This document shows, one piece after another, positions 7,479 to 15,864 of a stretch of DNA of 64,000 nt (positions are counted from its first letter, which is position 1; each line of letters begins with the position of its first letter). The position numbers were made by a program, and so were the translations under genes. The notes below the pieces were generated by a model. The model saw nothing but the letters and a program-made list of their open reading frames with translations. It did no database searches and was not told the DNA's origin. Origin of the DNA: Pseudomonas parafulva (GTDB lineage: Bacteria > Pseudomonadota > Gammaproteobacteria > Pseudomonadales > Pseudomonadaceae); assembly GCF_000800255.1 (NCBI RefSeq), contig NZ_CP009747.1:3906001-3970000 (forward strand), read 5' to 3'.

Positions 7479-8855
7479 TCAGCACTCGACGGCGTTGACG
7501 GCCAGACCGCCGCGCGAGGTTTCCTTGTACTTGTCGTGCATGTCGGCGCCGGTGTCGCGCATGGTGCGGATCACGTGATCGAGGGAGATGAAGTGCTCGC
7601 CGTCACCGCGCAAGGCCATCTGCACGGCGTTGATGGCTTTCACCGCCGCGATGGCGTTGCGCTCGATGCAGGGCACCTGAACCAGACCGCCGACCGGGTC
7701 GCAGGTCAGCCCGAGGTTGTGCTCCAGGGCGATCTCGGCGGCGTTCTCCAATTGCGCCGGGGTGGCGCCGAGCACGTCGGCAAGCCCGGCGGCGGCCATG
7801 GCGCACGCCGAACCGACCTCGCCCTGGCAGCCCACTTCGGCGCCGGAGATCGAGGCGTTCTTCTTGCACAGGATGCCCACCGCCGCCGCCCCCAGGAAGA
7901 AGTCCACCACGTTGGACTCGTCCACCGCGTCGGAGAAGCGCATGTAGTAGTGCAGCACCGCCGGAATGATGCCTGCCGCACCGTTGGTCGGCGCGGTAAC
8001 CATCCGCCCACCGGCGGCATTTTCTTCATTGACCGCCAGGGCGAACAGGTTGACCCACTCCATGGCGCTCATGGTCGAGCCGATCACGTTGGGCTTGCCG
8101 ATCTCTTGCAGACTGCGGTGCAGCTTGGCCGCACGGCGCCGCACGTTGAGCCCACCGGGCAGCGTGCCTTCGTACTTCAGGCCGTTGTTCACGCATTCCT
8201 GCATGGCTTGCCACAGCTTGAGCAGACCGGCGCGAATCTCCGCCTCGCTGCGCCAGACCTTTTCGTTCTCCATCATTAATTGCGACACGCGCATGTCGTT
8301 TTGCTTGCACAGCCGGAGCAGCTCGGCGGCGCTGTTGAAATCGTAGGGCAGCACGGTCTGGTCGGCATCCAGCACGCCACTGGCGGCCTGCTGCGCATCG
8401 ACCACGAAGCCGCCGCCGACCGAGTAGTAGGTGTCGCGGTGCAGCTCACCGGCGGTGCCCTCGGCGACCAGGGTCATGGCGTTGGGGTGATACGGCAGGT
8501 TCTCGTCGAGCAGCAGCATGTCGCGGGCCCAGACGAAGTCGATGGGCAGGCGGTTGTCCAGCAACAGCGTGCCGGTTTCGCGCAGGTCGGCGATACGCGG
8601 GGTGATCTGGGTCGGGTCGATGGAGTCGGGCCATTCGCCCATCAGCCCCATGATCGTGGCGTTGTCGGTGCCATGGCCGATACCGGTGGCCGACAGCGAG
8701 CCGTACAGGCGCACCTCGACGCGTCTCACCTGCTCCAGTTCGCCGCGCTCACGCAGCCCCTGGACGAACAGCGCGGCGGCGCGCATGGGGCCGACGGTAT
8801 GCGAGCTGGAAGGCCCGACACCGATCTTGAACAGGTCGAACACGCTGATGGCCAT
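7479..8855 (-). CDS. sdaA: L-serine ammonia-lyase (serine dehydratase), single-chain iron-sulfur type
   Basis: A 458-residue enzyme deaminating L-serine to pyruvate and ammonia, with an oxygen-labile [4Fe-4S] cluster. The N-terminal beta domain has [12 protein letters not shown] (13-24). The C-terminal alpha domain has the cysteine-rich stretch [15 protein letters not shown] and [10 protein letters not shown], then [12 protein letters not shown], which together supply the cluster ligands. The start is ATG 8855 with AGGTG upstream; an in-frame extension to 8951 has no family similarity. Lying between gbdR and cbcXWV, it probably handles serine formed from glycine as betaine is demethylated, so it belongs to the betaine catabolic module. 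Confidence 0.93.
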   Translation of the reverse strand: MAISVFDLFKIGVGPSSSHTVGPMRAAALFVQGLRERGELEQVRRVEVRLYGSLSATGIGHGTDNATIMGLMGEWPDSIDPTQITPRIADLRETGTLLLDNRLPIDFVWARDMLLLDENLPYHPNAMTLVAEGTAGELHRDTYYSVGGGFVVDAQQAASGVLDADQTVLPYDFNSAAELLRLCKQNDMRVSQLMMENEKVWRSEAEIRAGLLKLWQAMQECVNNGLKYEGTLPGGLNVRRRAAKLHRSLQEIGKPNVIGSTMSAMEWVNLFALAVNEENAAGGRMVTAPTNGAAGIIPAVLHYYMRFSDAVDESNVVDFFLGAAAVGILCKKNASISGAEVGCQGEVGSACAMAAAGLADVLGATPAQLENAAEIALEHNLGLTCDPVGGLVQVPCIERNAIAAVKAINAVQMALRGDGEHFISLDHVIRTMRDTGADMHDKYKETSRGGLAVNAVEC

Positions 8856-9297
8856 TGTCGAATCACCTCTTGATGGGCTTGTTCCTGCGCGCCAGGTGGC
8901 GGCGCAGCCAGCTGCTAGGCTGAGGGCGGCGGGTGCCGCGAATGCACGCATGATCGGGGTTTTAACCCAGCCTTCGCCGTCTGCAACCGACCTGATTTTG
9001 TCCGGCAGCGCCCTGTAGGGATGGCCACTGTCTGGCCGCTTTCAGGCGAGCCAATGACGCAATTGCACGGCCTCGGGGAGGGAAAAATCCGTAAACGACA
9101 TTGCCCGTACTGGATGCGACCTGTCCTGCACTGGTTACGACTCCACCAGTAGGCGATTGCCGAACGCTGGTGGATTATCGAAAGCGACTCGTATTGCACG
9201 GCCTCGCAACCTGCCCTCTGCAGGCCCGGACGATCAGCCCCCGAGAAAGGACTGGCGTACTGCGCGAACCCGAAGAAAAAATCACAGGAGTCCACCC
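8856..9297. promoter_or_regulatory. Divergent control region between serine dehydratase and cbcXWV
   Basis: About 440 bp between the divergent starts of sdaA and cbcX. It holds no convincing gene and must carry both promoters and probably GbdR sites. A 14-bp direct repeat, ATTGCACGGCCTCG, occurs at 9062-9075 and 9193-9206. I could not identify certain -35/-10 or -24/-12 boxes. Confidence 0.45.
9062..9206. repeat. 14-bp direct repeat in the cbcX upstream region
   Basis: ATTGCACGGCCTCG is present identically at 9062-9075 and 9193-9206, 131 bp apart, which is about 12.5 helical turns. Both copies lie upstream of the betaine transporter gene and could be paired activator half-sites or looping sites; chance is unlikely for 14 identical bases in 440 bp. 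Confidence 0.45.
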
Positions 9298-10245
9298 ATG
9301 AACGCTTCGCCCTCGCTGTTACTGGCCGCGTTGCTCGCAGCCCCGGTGCTGGCCCAGGCCGCCGAACCCGAGCAATGTCAGACGGTTCGCTTTTCCGACG
9401 TCGGCTGGACCGACATCACCGTGACCACCGCCACCACCAGCGCCGTCCTCGAGGCGCTGGGCTACAAGACCCACACCACCATGATCTCGGTACCGGTGAC
9501 CTACAAGTCGCTGGCCAACGGCAGAGACCTGGACGTGTTTCTCGGCAACTGGATGCCGACCATGGAAAACGACATCAAGGCGTACCGCGACGCCGGTACC
9601 GTCGAGACCGTGCGCGCCAACCTGGAGAACGCCAAGTACACCCTGGCCGTGCCGCAGTACCTGTACGACAAGGGCCTGAAGGATTTCAGCGACATCGCCA
9701 AGTTCAAGCAGGAACTGGGCGGCAAGATCTACGGCATCGAGCCGGGTAACGATGGCAACCGCACCATCCAGAAGATGATCGACGACAACGCCTTCGGCCT
9801 GAAGGACGCCGGTTTCAAGATCGTCCAGTCCAGCGAAGCGGGCATGCTCAGCCAGGTCGACAAGGACCAGCGCAAGAACGAGGCCATCGTCTTCCTCGGC
9901 TGGGAACCCCACCCGATGAATACCCGCTTCAAGATGCAGTACCTGACCGGCGGCGATGCCTACTTCGGTCCCGACTTCGGCAAGGCCACCGTCTACACCA
10001 ACACCCGCAAGGGCTACACCGAGCAGTGCAGCAACGTCGGCCAGTTGCTGAAGAACCTGGTGTTCGATCTCAAGGACGAGAGCACCATGATGGGCTATGT
10101 CCTGGACGACAAGATGAAACCCGACGCCGCCGCCAAGCGCTTCATCAAGGACAACCCTGGCAAGCTGGATGCCTGGCTCGCGGGCGTGACCACCGTGGAT
10201 GGCAAACCGGGCCTGGAGGCGGCCAAGGCCAAGCTCACGCAATAA
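9298..10245 (+). CDS. cbcX: Choline/glycine-betaine periplasmic binding protein CbcX
   Basis: A 315-residue OpuAC-type substrate-binding protein with a signal peptide (MNASPSLLLAALLAAPVLAQA, cleaved near QAA/EPEQ). Ligand-box segments include FSDVGWTDITVTTATTSAVL and DVFLGNWMPTME, whose aromatic residues cage trimethylammonium groups in this family. ATG 9298 is preceded by AGGAG; a longer in-frame extension to 9157 lacks a signal peptide at its start and is rejected. It heads the cbcX-cbcW-cbcV operon for high-affinity quaternary-amine import and is paralogous to the carnitine-binding protein at the window start. It is expected to be induced through GbdR. Confidence 0.92.
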   Translation: MNASPSLLLAALLAAPVLAQAAEPEQCQTVRFSDVGWTDITVTTATTSAVLEALGYKTHTTMISVPVTYKSLANGRDLDVFLGNWMPTMENDIKAYRDAGTVETVRANLENAKYTLAVPQYLYDKGLKDFSDIAKFKQELGGKIYGIEPGNDGNRTIQKMIDDNAFGLKDAGFKIVQSSEAGMLSQVDKDQRKNEAIVFLGWEPHPMNTRFKMQYLTGGDAYFGPDFGKATVYTNTRKGYTEQCSNVGQLLKNLVFDLKDESTMMGYVLDDKMKPDAAAKRFIKDNPGKLDAWLAGVTTVDGKPGLEAAKAKLTQ

Positions 10246-10358
10246 CAATGAAATACGCAGTAGCAGTAATGGTCGCCAACGGCCATTAGGCACTACCTCG
10301 GGACGCCACCGTGACGTCCCGGACTGATTTCAATCTTTGCAGGTGGAAGCTCGCTATC

Positions 10359-11204
10359 ATGCTTATCGATCAGAAAATACCTTTGGGGCAGTACATGGCC
10401 TCATTCGTCGAGTGGTTGACCCAACATGGCGCCAACTACTTCGATGCCATCGCCCAAGGGCTGGAGTTCATGATCCACGGCGTCACCAGTACGCTGACCT
10501 GGTTCAATCCACTCGTGCTCATCGCCATTTTCGCCGCCCTGGCGCACCTGATTCAGCGCAAAGTGGCGCTGACCGTGTTCGTCGCGGTGTCGTTCCTGCT
10601 GATCCTCAACCTGGGCTACTGGCAGGAAACCATGGAGACCCTCGCCCAGGTCAGTTTCGCCACGGTGGTCTGCGTGGCCATCGGTGTGCCGCTGGGCATC
10701 GTCGCCGCGCACAAGCCGATGTTCTACACCGCCATGCGTCCGGTGCTGGACCTGATGCAGACCGTCCCCACCTTCGTCTACCTGATCCCGACCCTGACCC
10801 TGTTCGGCCTGGGCGTGGTGCCCGGCCTGATCTCCACCGTGGTCTTCGCCATCGCCGCGCCGATTCGCCTGACCTACCTGGGCATCTGCGACGTACCGCA
10901 GGAACTGATGGACGCCGGCAAGGCCTTTGGCTGCTCGCGCCGCCAGTTGCTCACGCGCATCGAACTGCCCCACGCCATGCCCAGCATCGCCGCCGGGGTC
11001 ACCCAGTGCATCATGCTGTCGCTGTCGATGGTGGTGATCGCCGCGCTGGTCGGCGCCGACGGCCTGGGCAAGCCTGTGGTCAACGCACTCAACACCGCCG
11101 ACATCTCGCTCGGCTTCGAAGCGGGCCTGGCGATCGTGCTGTTGGCGATCATGCTCGACCGTATCTGCAAGCAACCGGAACAGCCGGCAAGGAGTGAAGC
11201 ATGA
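10359..11204 (+). CDS. cbcW: Quaternary-amine ABC transporter permease CbcW
   Basis: A 281-residue inner-membrane permease of the ProW/OpuAB type with about six membrane segments, for example LVLIAIFAALAHLI and VALTVFVAVSFLLIL. The coupling-loop region includes LMDAGKAFGCSRRQLLTRIELPHAMP, the EAA motif that contacts the ATPase. ATG 10359 is chosen because MLIDQKIPLGQY matches the usual N-terminus; the ribosome site AGGTGG is rather far upstream, and an internal ATG at 10395 is the alternative. Its stop overlaps the cbcV start by 4 bp (ATGA). Confidence 0.9.
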   Translation: MLIDQKIPLGQYMASFVEWLTQHGANYFDAIAQGLEFMIHGVTSTLTWFNPLVLIAIFAALAHLIQRKVALTVFVAVSFLLILNLGYWQETMETLAQVSFATVVCVAIGVPLGIVAAHKPMFYTAMRPVLDLMQTVPTFVYLIPTLTLFGLGVVPGLISTVVFAIAAPIRLTYLGICDVPQELMDAGKAFGCSRRQLLTRIELPHAMPSIAAGVTQCIMLSLSMVVIAALVGADGLGKPVVNALNTADISLGFEAGLAIVLLAIMLDRICKQPEQPARSEA

Positions 11205-12379
11205 GCATCATTCGCTTCGAAGATGTCGATGTCATCTTCTCCACCAAGCCGCGCGAAGCGCTGGCGCTGCTCGACGAAGGCAAGACCCGCGAGCAGATCC
11301 TCAAGCAGACCGGCCTGGTGGTCGGCGTGGAAAAAGCCAACCTGGACATCCAGAAGGGCGAGATCTGCGTGCTGATGGGCCTGTCCGGTTCGGGCAAGTC
11401 GAGCCTGCTGCGCTGCATCAACGGCCTGAACACCGTCAGCCGCGGCAAGCTGTTCGTCGAGCACGAAGGCAAGCACATCGACATTGCCCACTGCACCCCG
11501 GCGGAACTGAAGATGATGCGCACCAAGCGCATCGCCATGGTGTTCCAGAAGTTCGCCCTGATGCCCTGGCTGACGGTGCGCGAGAACATCAGCTTTGGCC
11601 TGGAAATGCAGGGCCGCCCCGAGAAGGAGCGGCGCAAGCTGGTGGACGAGAAACTCGAGCTGGTGGGCCTGACCCAGTGGCGCAACAAGAAGCCCGACGA
11701 ACTGTCCGGCGGCATGCAGCAGCGCGTGGGCCTGGCCCGGGCACTGGCGATGGATGCCGACATCCTGCTGATGGACGAACCTTTCTCGGCACTCGACCCG
11801 CTGATCCGCCAAGGTCTGCAGGATGAACTGCTGGAGTTGCAGCGCAAGCTGAGCAAGACCATCGTCTTCGTCAGCCACGACCTGGACGAGGCGCTGAAAC
11901 TGGGCAGCCGTATCGCGATCATGAAGGACGGTCGGATCATCCAGTACAGCAAGCCCGAAGAGATCGTGCTCAACCCGGCCGACGAGTACGTGCGCACCTT
12001 CGTCGCCCACACCAACCCGCTCAACGTGCTGTGCGGCCGCAGCCTGATGCGCAGCGTCAACGACTGCAAGCGGATCAACGGTTCGGTGTGCCTGGATCCC
12101 AGCGGCGATTCGTGGCTGGACCTGGGCGAAGGCGGTTCGCTGCAACGTGCACGTCAGGGGCAGAACGGGCTGGACTTGCAGAACTGGGCACCGGGTCAGG
12201 ACGTGGAAAGCCTCGGTCGCAGGCCGACCCTGGTGCATGCCGACATCGGCATGCGCGAGGCGCTGCAGATCCGCTATCACACCGGCAACAAGCTGGTGTT
12301 GCAGGAGAACGACAAGGTGGTCGGCATCCTCGGCGACACTGAGCTGTACCACGCGTTGCTGGGCAAGAACCACGGTTGA
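11201..12379 (+). CDS. cbcV: Quaternary-amine ABC transporter ATP-binding protein CbcV
   Basis: A 392-residue ATPase of the OpuAA/ProV type. It has Walker A GLSGSGKSS (60-68), signature LSGGMQQRVGLARAL (about 168), Walker B ILLMDEPFSALDP (about 187) and the H-loop FVSHDLDEA. An N-terminal extension of about 40 residues precedes the nucleotide fold, as in ProV, and the C-terminal 110 residues form a CBS-like regulatory region (NPLNVLCGRSLM onward), which in OpuA senses ionic strength. It is the last gene of the cbcXWV operon, and a REP-like palindrome follows the stop. Confidence 0.92.
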   Translation: MSIIRFEDVDVIFSTKPREALALLDEGKTREQILKQTGLVVGVEKANLDIQKGEICVLMGLSGSGKSSLLRCINGLNTVSRGKLFVEHEGKHIDIAHCTPAELKMMRTKRIAMVFQKFALMPWLTVRENISFGLEMQGRPEKERRKLVDEKLELVGLTQWRNKKPDELSGGMQQRVGLARALAMDADILLMDEPFSALDPLIRQGLQDELLELQRKLSKTIVFVSHDLDEALKLGSRIAIMKDGRIIQYSKPEEIVLNPADEYVRTFVAHTNPLNVLCGRSLMRSVNDCKRINGSVCLDPSGDSWLDLGEGGSLQRARQGQNGLDLQNWAPGQDVESLGRRPTLVHADIGMREALQIRYHTGNKLVLQENDKVVGILGDTELYHALLGKNHG

Positions 12380-12386
12380 AGCCATT

Positions 12387-12434
12387 GCGGGGCAAGCCCG
12401 CTCCCACCCGCCACTGGGAGCGGGCTTGCCCCGC
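12387..12434. repeat. REP-like palindrome (20-bp perfect arms)
   Basis: GCGGGGCAAGCCCGCTCCCA (12387-12406) is perfectly inverted at 12415-12434 around an 8-bp loop. It lies between the convergent cbcV and hisF genes. A near-identical element occurs at 15765-15824. The sequence is typical of abundant extragenic palindromes in the P. putida group and may double as a transcription terminator. Confidence 0.8.
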
Positions 12435-12466
12435 GATTGGGCCGCCTGGCGGCCCGCTTCACTGAA

Positions 12467-13237
12467 TCAGCGCACCACGATACCGCGCGAAGCCATGTAG
12501 GCCTTGGCCTCCGGCACCGTGTACTCGCCGAAGTGGAAGATACTCGCCGCCAGCACTGCGCTGGCATGCCCTTCCAGAATGCCGTCGGCCAAGTGCTGCA
12601 GGTTGCCTACACCACCCGATGCGATCACCGGAATGCCCAGCGCATCGCTGATGGCACGGGTCACGCCCAGGTCGAAGCCGTTCTTCATGCCGTCCTGATC
12701 CATGCTGGTCAGCAGGATCTCCCCCGCCCCCAGCGCTTCCATTTTCTTCGCCCATTCCACGGCATCGAGCCCGGTCGGCTTGCGCCCGCCGTGGGTGAAG
12801 ATCTCCCAGCGCGGCACTTCGCCGGGGCCCGAGACTTTCTTGGCGTCGATGGCGACGACGATGCACTGCGAGCCGAAGCGATCGGCCGCTTCCCCGACGA
12901 ACTCCGGGTTGAAGACCGCAGCGGTGTTGATCGACACCTTGTCGGCCCCGGCGTTGAGCAGGTTGCGGATGTCCTGCACGCTGCGCACGCCACCGCCGAC
13001 GGTCAGGGGGATGAACACCTGGCTGGCCATGCGCTCGACGGTGTGCAGCGTAGTGTCGCGACCATCGACGCTGGCGGTGATGTCGAGGAAGGTGATCTCG
13101 TCGGCGCCCTGCTCGTTGTAGCGCCGGGCGATCTCCACCGGATCGCCGGCATCACGGATGTTCTCGAACTTGACGCCCTTGACCACCCGGCCGTTGTCCA
13201 CGTCCAGGCAAGGGATGATGCGTTTGGCTAAAGCCAT
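12467..13237 (-). CDS. hisF: Imidazole glycerol phosphate synthase cyclase subunit HisF
   Basis: A 256-residue (beta-alpha)8 barrel that closes the imidazole ring from PRFAR using ammonia passed from HisH, giving IGP and AICAR. The catalytic aspartates sit in [15 protein letters not shown] (D11) and VVAIDAKK (about D130). Phosphate-binding glycine turns GGGVRS and ASGGVGN are present. A perfect AGGAGG precedes ATG 13237. It is the last gene of the minus-strand hisB-hisH-DUF2164-hisA-hisF run. Confidence 0.97.
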   Translation of the reverse strand: MALAKRIIPCLDVDNGRVVKGVKFENIRDAGDPVEIARRYNEQGADEITFLDITASVDGRDTTLHTVERMASQVFIPLTVGGGVRSVQDIRNLLNAGADKVSINTAAVFNPEFVGEAADRFGSQCIVVAIDAKKVSGPGEVPRWEIFTHGGRKPTGLDAVEWAKKMEALGAGEILLTSMDQDGMKNGFDLGVTRAISDALGIPVIASGGVGNLQHLADGILEGHASAVLAASIFHFGEYTVPEAKAYMASRGIVVR

Positions 13238-13270
13238 GGGTCAGCCTCCTGAAGGCAGCGGCAAGCTTCA

Positions 13271-13338
13271 AGCTTCAAGCTGCAAGCGGCTCGCATAGCG
13301 CTCTCCATCTTGCAGCTTGCCGCTTGTAGCTTGCAGCT
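13271..13338. repeat. Imperfect long hairpin in the hisA-hisF gap
   Basis: AGCTTCAAGCTGCAAGCGGC (13271-13290) matches the reverse complement of 13319-13338 at 18 of 20 positions. Several AAGCTTCAAGCT-like units are seen, and degenerate relatives (CAAGCTGCA) occur again at 14083-14112 upstream of hisA. This looks like a dispersed intergenic repeat family. In the his mRNA it could fold and modulate processing between hisA and hisF. Confidence 0.5.
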
Positions 13339-13339
13339 C

Positions 13340-14071
13340 TTAGTAGTTGTCGCAGAAGGCCTGGGCCTCGGCGACGTCGAGAGTGCCTTCGTAGATGGCA
13401 CGGCCGGTGATGGCGCCGATGATGCCGGGGGCCTTGGCGTCCAGCAGGGCCTTGATGTCACCCAGGTTGTGGATACCGCCCGAGGCGATCACCGGGATCG
13501 AGGTGGCTTCGGCCAGGGCCTTGGTGAAGGGCACGTTGCAGCCCTGCATCATGCCGTCCTTGGCGATGTCGGTGTAGACGATCGCCGAGACGCCGTCGGC
13601 CTCGAAACGCTTGGCCAGGTCGATGACCTGCACCGAACTGACCTCGGCCCAGCCGTCGGTGGCGACGAAGCCGTCCTTGGCATCCAGGCCGACGATGACC
13701 TTGCCGGGGAAGGCCTTGCAGGCCTCGGCGACGAACTCGGGCTGCTTGACCGCCTTGGTGCCGATGATCACGTAGCTGACACCGGCCCTGACGTAATGCT
13801 CGATGGTTTCCAGCGAACGGATACCGCCGCCGATCTGGATCGGCAGGGTCGGATAACGCTTGGCGATGGCAGTGACCACCTCGCCATTGACCGGCTGGCC
13901 CTCGAAGGCGCCGTTGAGGTCGACCAGGTGCAGGCGGCGGCAGCCACCCTCGACCCATTTGGCAGCCATGCTCACCGGGTCATCGGAGAACACCGTGGAG
14001 TCTTCCATGCGGCCTTGACGCAGGCGCACGCAGGCACCGTCCTTCAGATCGATAGCGGGGATGATCAGCAT
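13340..14071 (-). CDS. hisA: ProFAR isomerase HisA
   Basis: A 243-residue (beta-alpha)8 barrel paralogous to HisF, catalysing the Amadori rearrangement of ProFAR to PRFAR. It has the catalytic acid and base in [10 protein letters not shown] (D8) and [10 protein letters not shown] (about D129), and the phosphate-binding [11 protein letters not shown] 14071 has AGGA upstream; the in-frame extension to 14143 reads through repeat-like sequence and is rejected. It lies 103 bp after the DUF2164 gene and 102 bp before hisF in the same operon. Confidence 0.96.
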   Translation of the reverse strand: MLIIPAIDLKDGACVRLRQGRMEDSTVFSDDPVSMAAKWVEGGCRRLHLVDLNGAFEGQPVNGEVVTAIAKRYPTLPIQIGGGIRSLETIEHYVRAGVSYVIIGTKAVKQPEFVAEACKAFPGKVIVGLDAKDGFVATDGWAEVSSVQVIDLAKRFEADGVSAIVYTDIAKDGMMQGCNVPFTKALAEATSIPVIASGGIHNLGDIKALLDAKAPGIIGAITGRAIYEGTLDVAEAQAFCDNY

Positions 14072-14174
14072 GCTCTTTCCTTTCAAGCTGCACGTTGCCA
14101 GCGACAAGCTGCAATGCGCGTTATGTGTCGGATCGGCGATCAAGCGTTGGCTGGAAGCGTGGCGCTTGAGGCTT

Positions 14175-14435
14175 TCAGCTTTTCTCTAAAGCCCAGAGGT
14201 CGCTTTCGATGCTCTCGAACCGCTCCTTGAGGTGCAGTTGAACATCGGCGATCGCCCGGTTGTAGTAATGCGGCGCCACTTCGCGGCTGAACAGCTCGAG
14301 CACCTCGGCCACCTCGAAACTGCCCAGCTCCAGCTCGAAGCGGTCTTCGAGAAAGCGCTTGAGCGTGTCGAGCGCCTGGCGCTCCTGCTCGGGGGCCAGC
14401 GTCAGGATGGGGGCCTTGGTTTTCGAGCGGCTCAT
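14175..14435 (-). CDS. DUF2164 family protein
   Basis: An 86-residue protein beginning [20 protein letters not shown] and ending [10 protein letters not shown]. It is charged, helical and soluble. The [33 protein letters not shown] pattern (33-66) is that of DUF2164, a family of unknown function. Its start overlaps the hisH stop by one base (TGATG), so it is translated from the his message. The embedding in the operon is typical of pseudomonads and suggests a link to histidine or nucleotide metabolism, but no activity can be read from the sequence. Confidence 0.88.
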   Translation of the reverse strand: MSRSKTKAPILTLAPEQERQALDTLKRFLEDRFELELGSFEVAEVLELFSREVAPHYYNRAIADVQLHLKERFESIESDLWALEKS

Positions 14436-15073
14436 CACCAGCGCCCGTCCCAGGCCACGAAGTTCTGCAGCAATTGCAGGCCATGGGTGTGGCTTTTTTC
14501 CGGGTGGAACTGCACGGCGAAGCGCGAACCGTCGGCCAGTGCGGCGGCGAAGTCGACGCCGTAATGGCCACGACCGACCACCTGGCCCGGCTTGCCGGCC
14601 TGGATGTAGTAGCTGTGCACGAAGTAGAAACGCGCGCGGTCCGGCACGTCGTGCCACAGCGGATGGTCGACGCACTGGCTGACTTCGTTCCAGCCCATGT
14701 GCGGCACCTTCAGGTGCTCGCCGTCTTCCGCCAGGCCCTTGCCGAAGAACCGCACCTGGCCGGGGAACAGGCCGATGCAATCGACGCCTTCGTTTTCCTC
14801 ACTGTGTTCGAGCAACGCCTGCATGCCCACGCAGATGCCAAGAAACGGACGGTCCTGGCTGACTTCACGCACCAGGGCGTCGAAGCCCAGGCGGCGGATT
14901 TCGGCCATGCAGTCGCGGATCGCACCCACGCCGGGGAACACCACGCGGTCAGCCTCGCGGATCACCGCCGCGTCGCTGGTGACCAGCACCTTGCCGGCGC
15001 CCACGTGCTCGAGGGCCTTGGCCACCGAGTGCAGGTTGCCCATGCCATAGTCGATGACGGCGACGGTCTGCAT
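14435..15073 (-). CDS. hisH: Imidazole glycerol phosphate synthase glutaminase subunit HisH
   Basis: A 212-residue class I glutamine amidotransferase that supplies ammonia to HisF. The nucleophile cysteine is in [16 protein letters not shown], and the His-Glu pair is in [12 protein letters not shown] near the C-terminus. The start is ATG 15073, which overlaps the hisB stop (TGATG) with AGGGA eight bases upstream; a second ATG nine bases earlier lies directly on that ribosome site. Length is normal. Confidence 0.96.
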   Translation of the reverse strand: MQTVAVIDYGMGNLHSVAKALEHVGAGKVLVTSDAAVIREADRVVFPGVGAIRDCMAEIRRLGFDALVREVSQDRPFLGICVGMQALLEHSEENEGVDCIGLFPGQVRFFGKGLAEDGEHLKVPHMGWNEVSQCVDHPLWHDVPDRARFYFVHSYYIQAGKPGQVVGRGHYGVDFAAALADGSRFAVQFHPEKSHTHGLQLLQNFVAWDGRW

Positions 15074-15666
15074 CACAGGCATCCCTTGGTCGAAGGCATC
15101 TGACCGGCCATGCGCTCGTCGAGCGTCACGGCCATGCGCAAGGCGCGGCCGAAGGCCTTGAACACGGTTTCGATCTGGTGGTGGGTGTTGTGCCCGCGGA
15201 TCGTGTCAATGTGCAGGGTGACCAGCGCGTGGTTGACGAAGCCCTGGAAGAACTCCTGGAACAGGTCCACATCGAAACCGCCGACCGAGGCGCGGGTGAA
15301 CGGCACGTGCATCTGCAGGCCCGGGCGGCCGGAGAAATCGATGACCACGCGCGACAGCGCTTCGTCCAGCGGCACGTAGGCATGGCCATAGCGGAAGATG
15401 CCCTTCTTGTCGCCGACGGCCTTGGCGAACGCCTGGCCGAGGGTGATGCCGACGTCTTCGACGGTGTGGTGATCGTCGATATGCAGGTCGCCCTTGCATT
15501 CGATGTCCAGATCGATCAGCCCGTGCCGGGCGATCTGGTCGAGCATGTGTTCAAGGAAAGGCACGCCGATATCGAATCGGGCCTTGCCGCTGCCATCCAG
15601 GTTGATCGAGGCCTTGACCTGGGTTTCCAGGGTATTGCGCTCGACGGAAGCCTTACGTTCGACCAT
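15073..15666 (-). CDS. hisB: Imidazoleglycerol-phosphate dehydratase HisB
   Basis: A 197-residue monofunctional IGPD, lacking the phosphatase domain of the enteric bifunctional protein. The two manganese-binding motifs are [16 protein letters not shown] and the internal-repeat [13 protein letters not shown] with its DDHHTVED stretch. A GGAG site precedes ATG 15666; an earlier in-frame ATG at 15705 adds a non-homologous N-terminus. First gene of the his run in the window. Confidence 0.96.
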   Translation of the reverse strand: MVERKASVERNTLETQVKASINLDGSGKARFDIGVPFLEHMLDQIARHGLIDLDIECKGDLHIDDHHTVEDVGITLGQAFAKAVGDKKGIFRYGHAYVPLDEALSRVVIDFSGRPGLQMHVPFTRASVGGFDVDLFQEFFQGFVNHALVTLHIDTIRGHNTHHQIETVFKAFGRALRMAVTLDERMAGQMPSTKGCL

Positions 15667-15764
15667 CACCAGCTCCGCAAAATCATTGGGCGAAAAGGGC
15701 TGCATTATAGGCCCAGAACGCGCCGGCTTGAAACGCGGATGACGTGTGGCGACGCCGTAAATGC

Positions 15765-15824
15765 ATCGCGGGGCAAGCCCGCCCCCACAGTGCAGAACCT
15801 GTGGGAGCGGGCTTGCCCCGCGAT
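15765..15824. repeat. REP-like palindrome (26-bp arms, one mismatch)
   Basis: The arm 15765-15790 is inverted at 15799-15824 with one mismatch and an 8-bp loop. The core GCGGGGCAAGCCCGC is shared with the element at 12387-12434. It separates the 5' side of hisB from the 3' end of the OFA transporter gene, both on the minus strand, so it could end the transporter transcript. Confidence 0.8.
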
Positions 15825-15864
15825 AGGGCCATCGCAGCCAGCCATCAGCCGGCTGTCATCGGCC

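Noticed and set aside
12387..15824. Spaced palindromes considered as a CRISPR array
   Set aside because: Only two copies over 3 kb, each a hairpin in an intergenic gap, with genes between and no regular spacers or cas genes.
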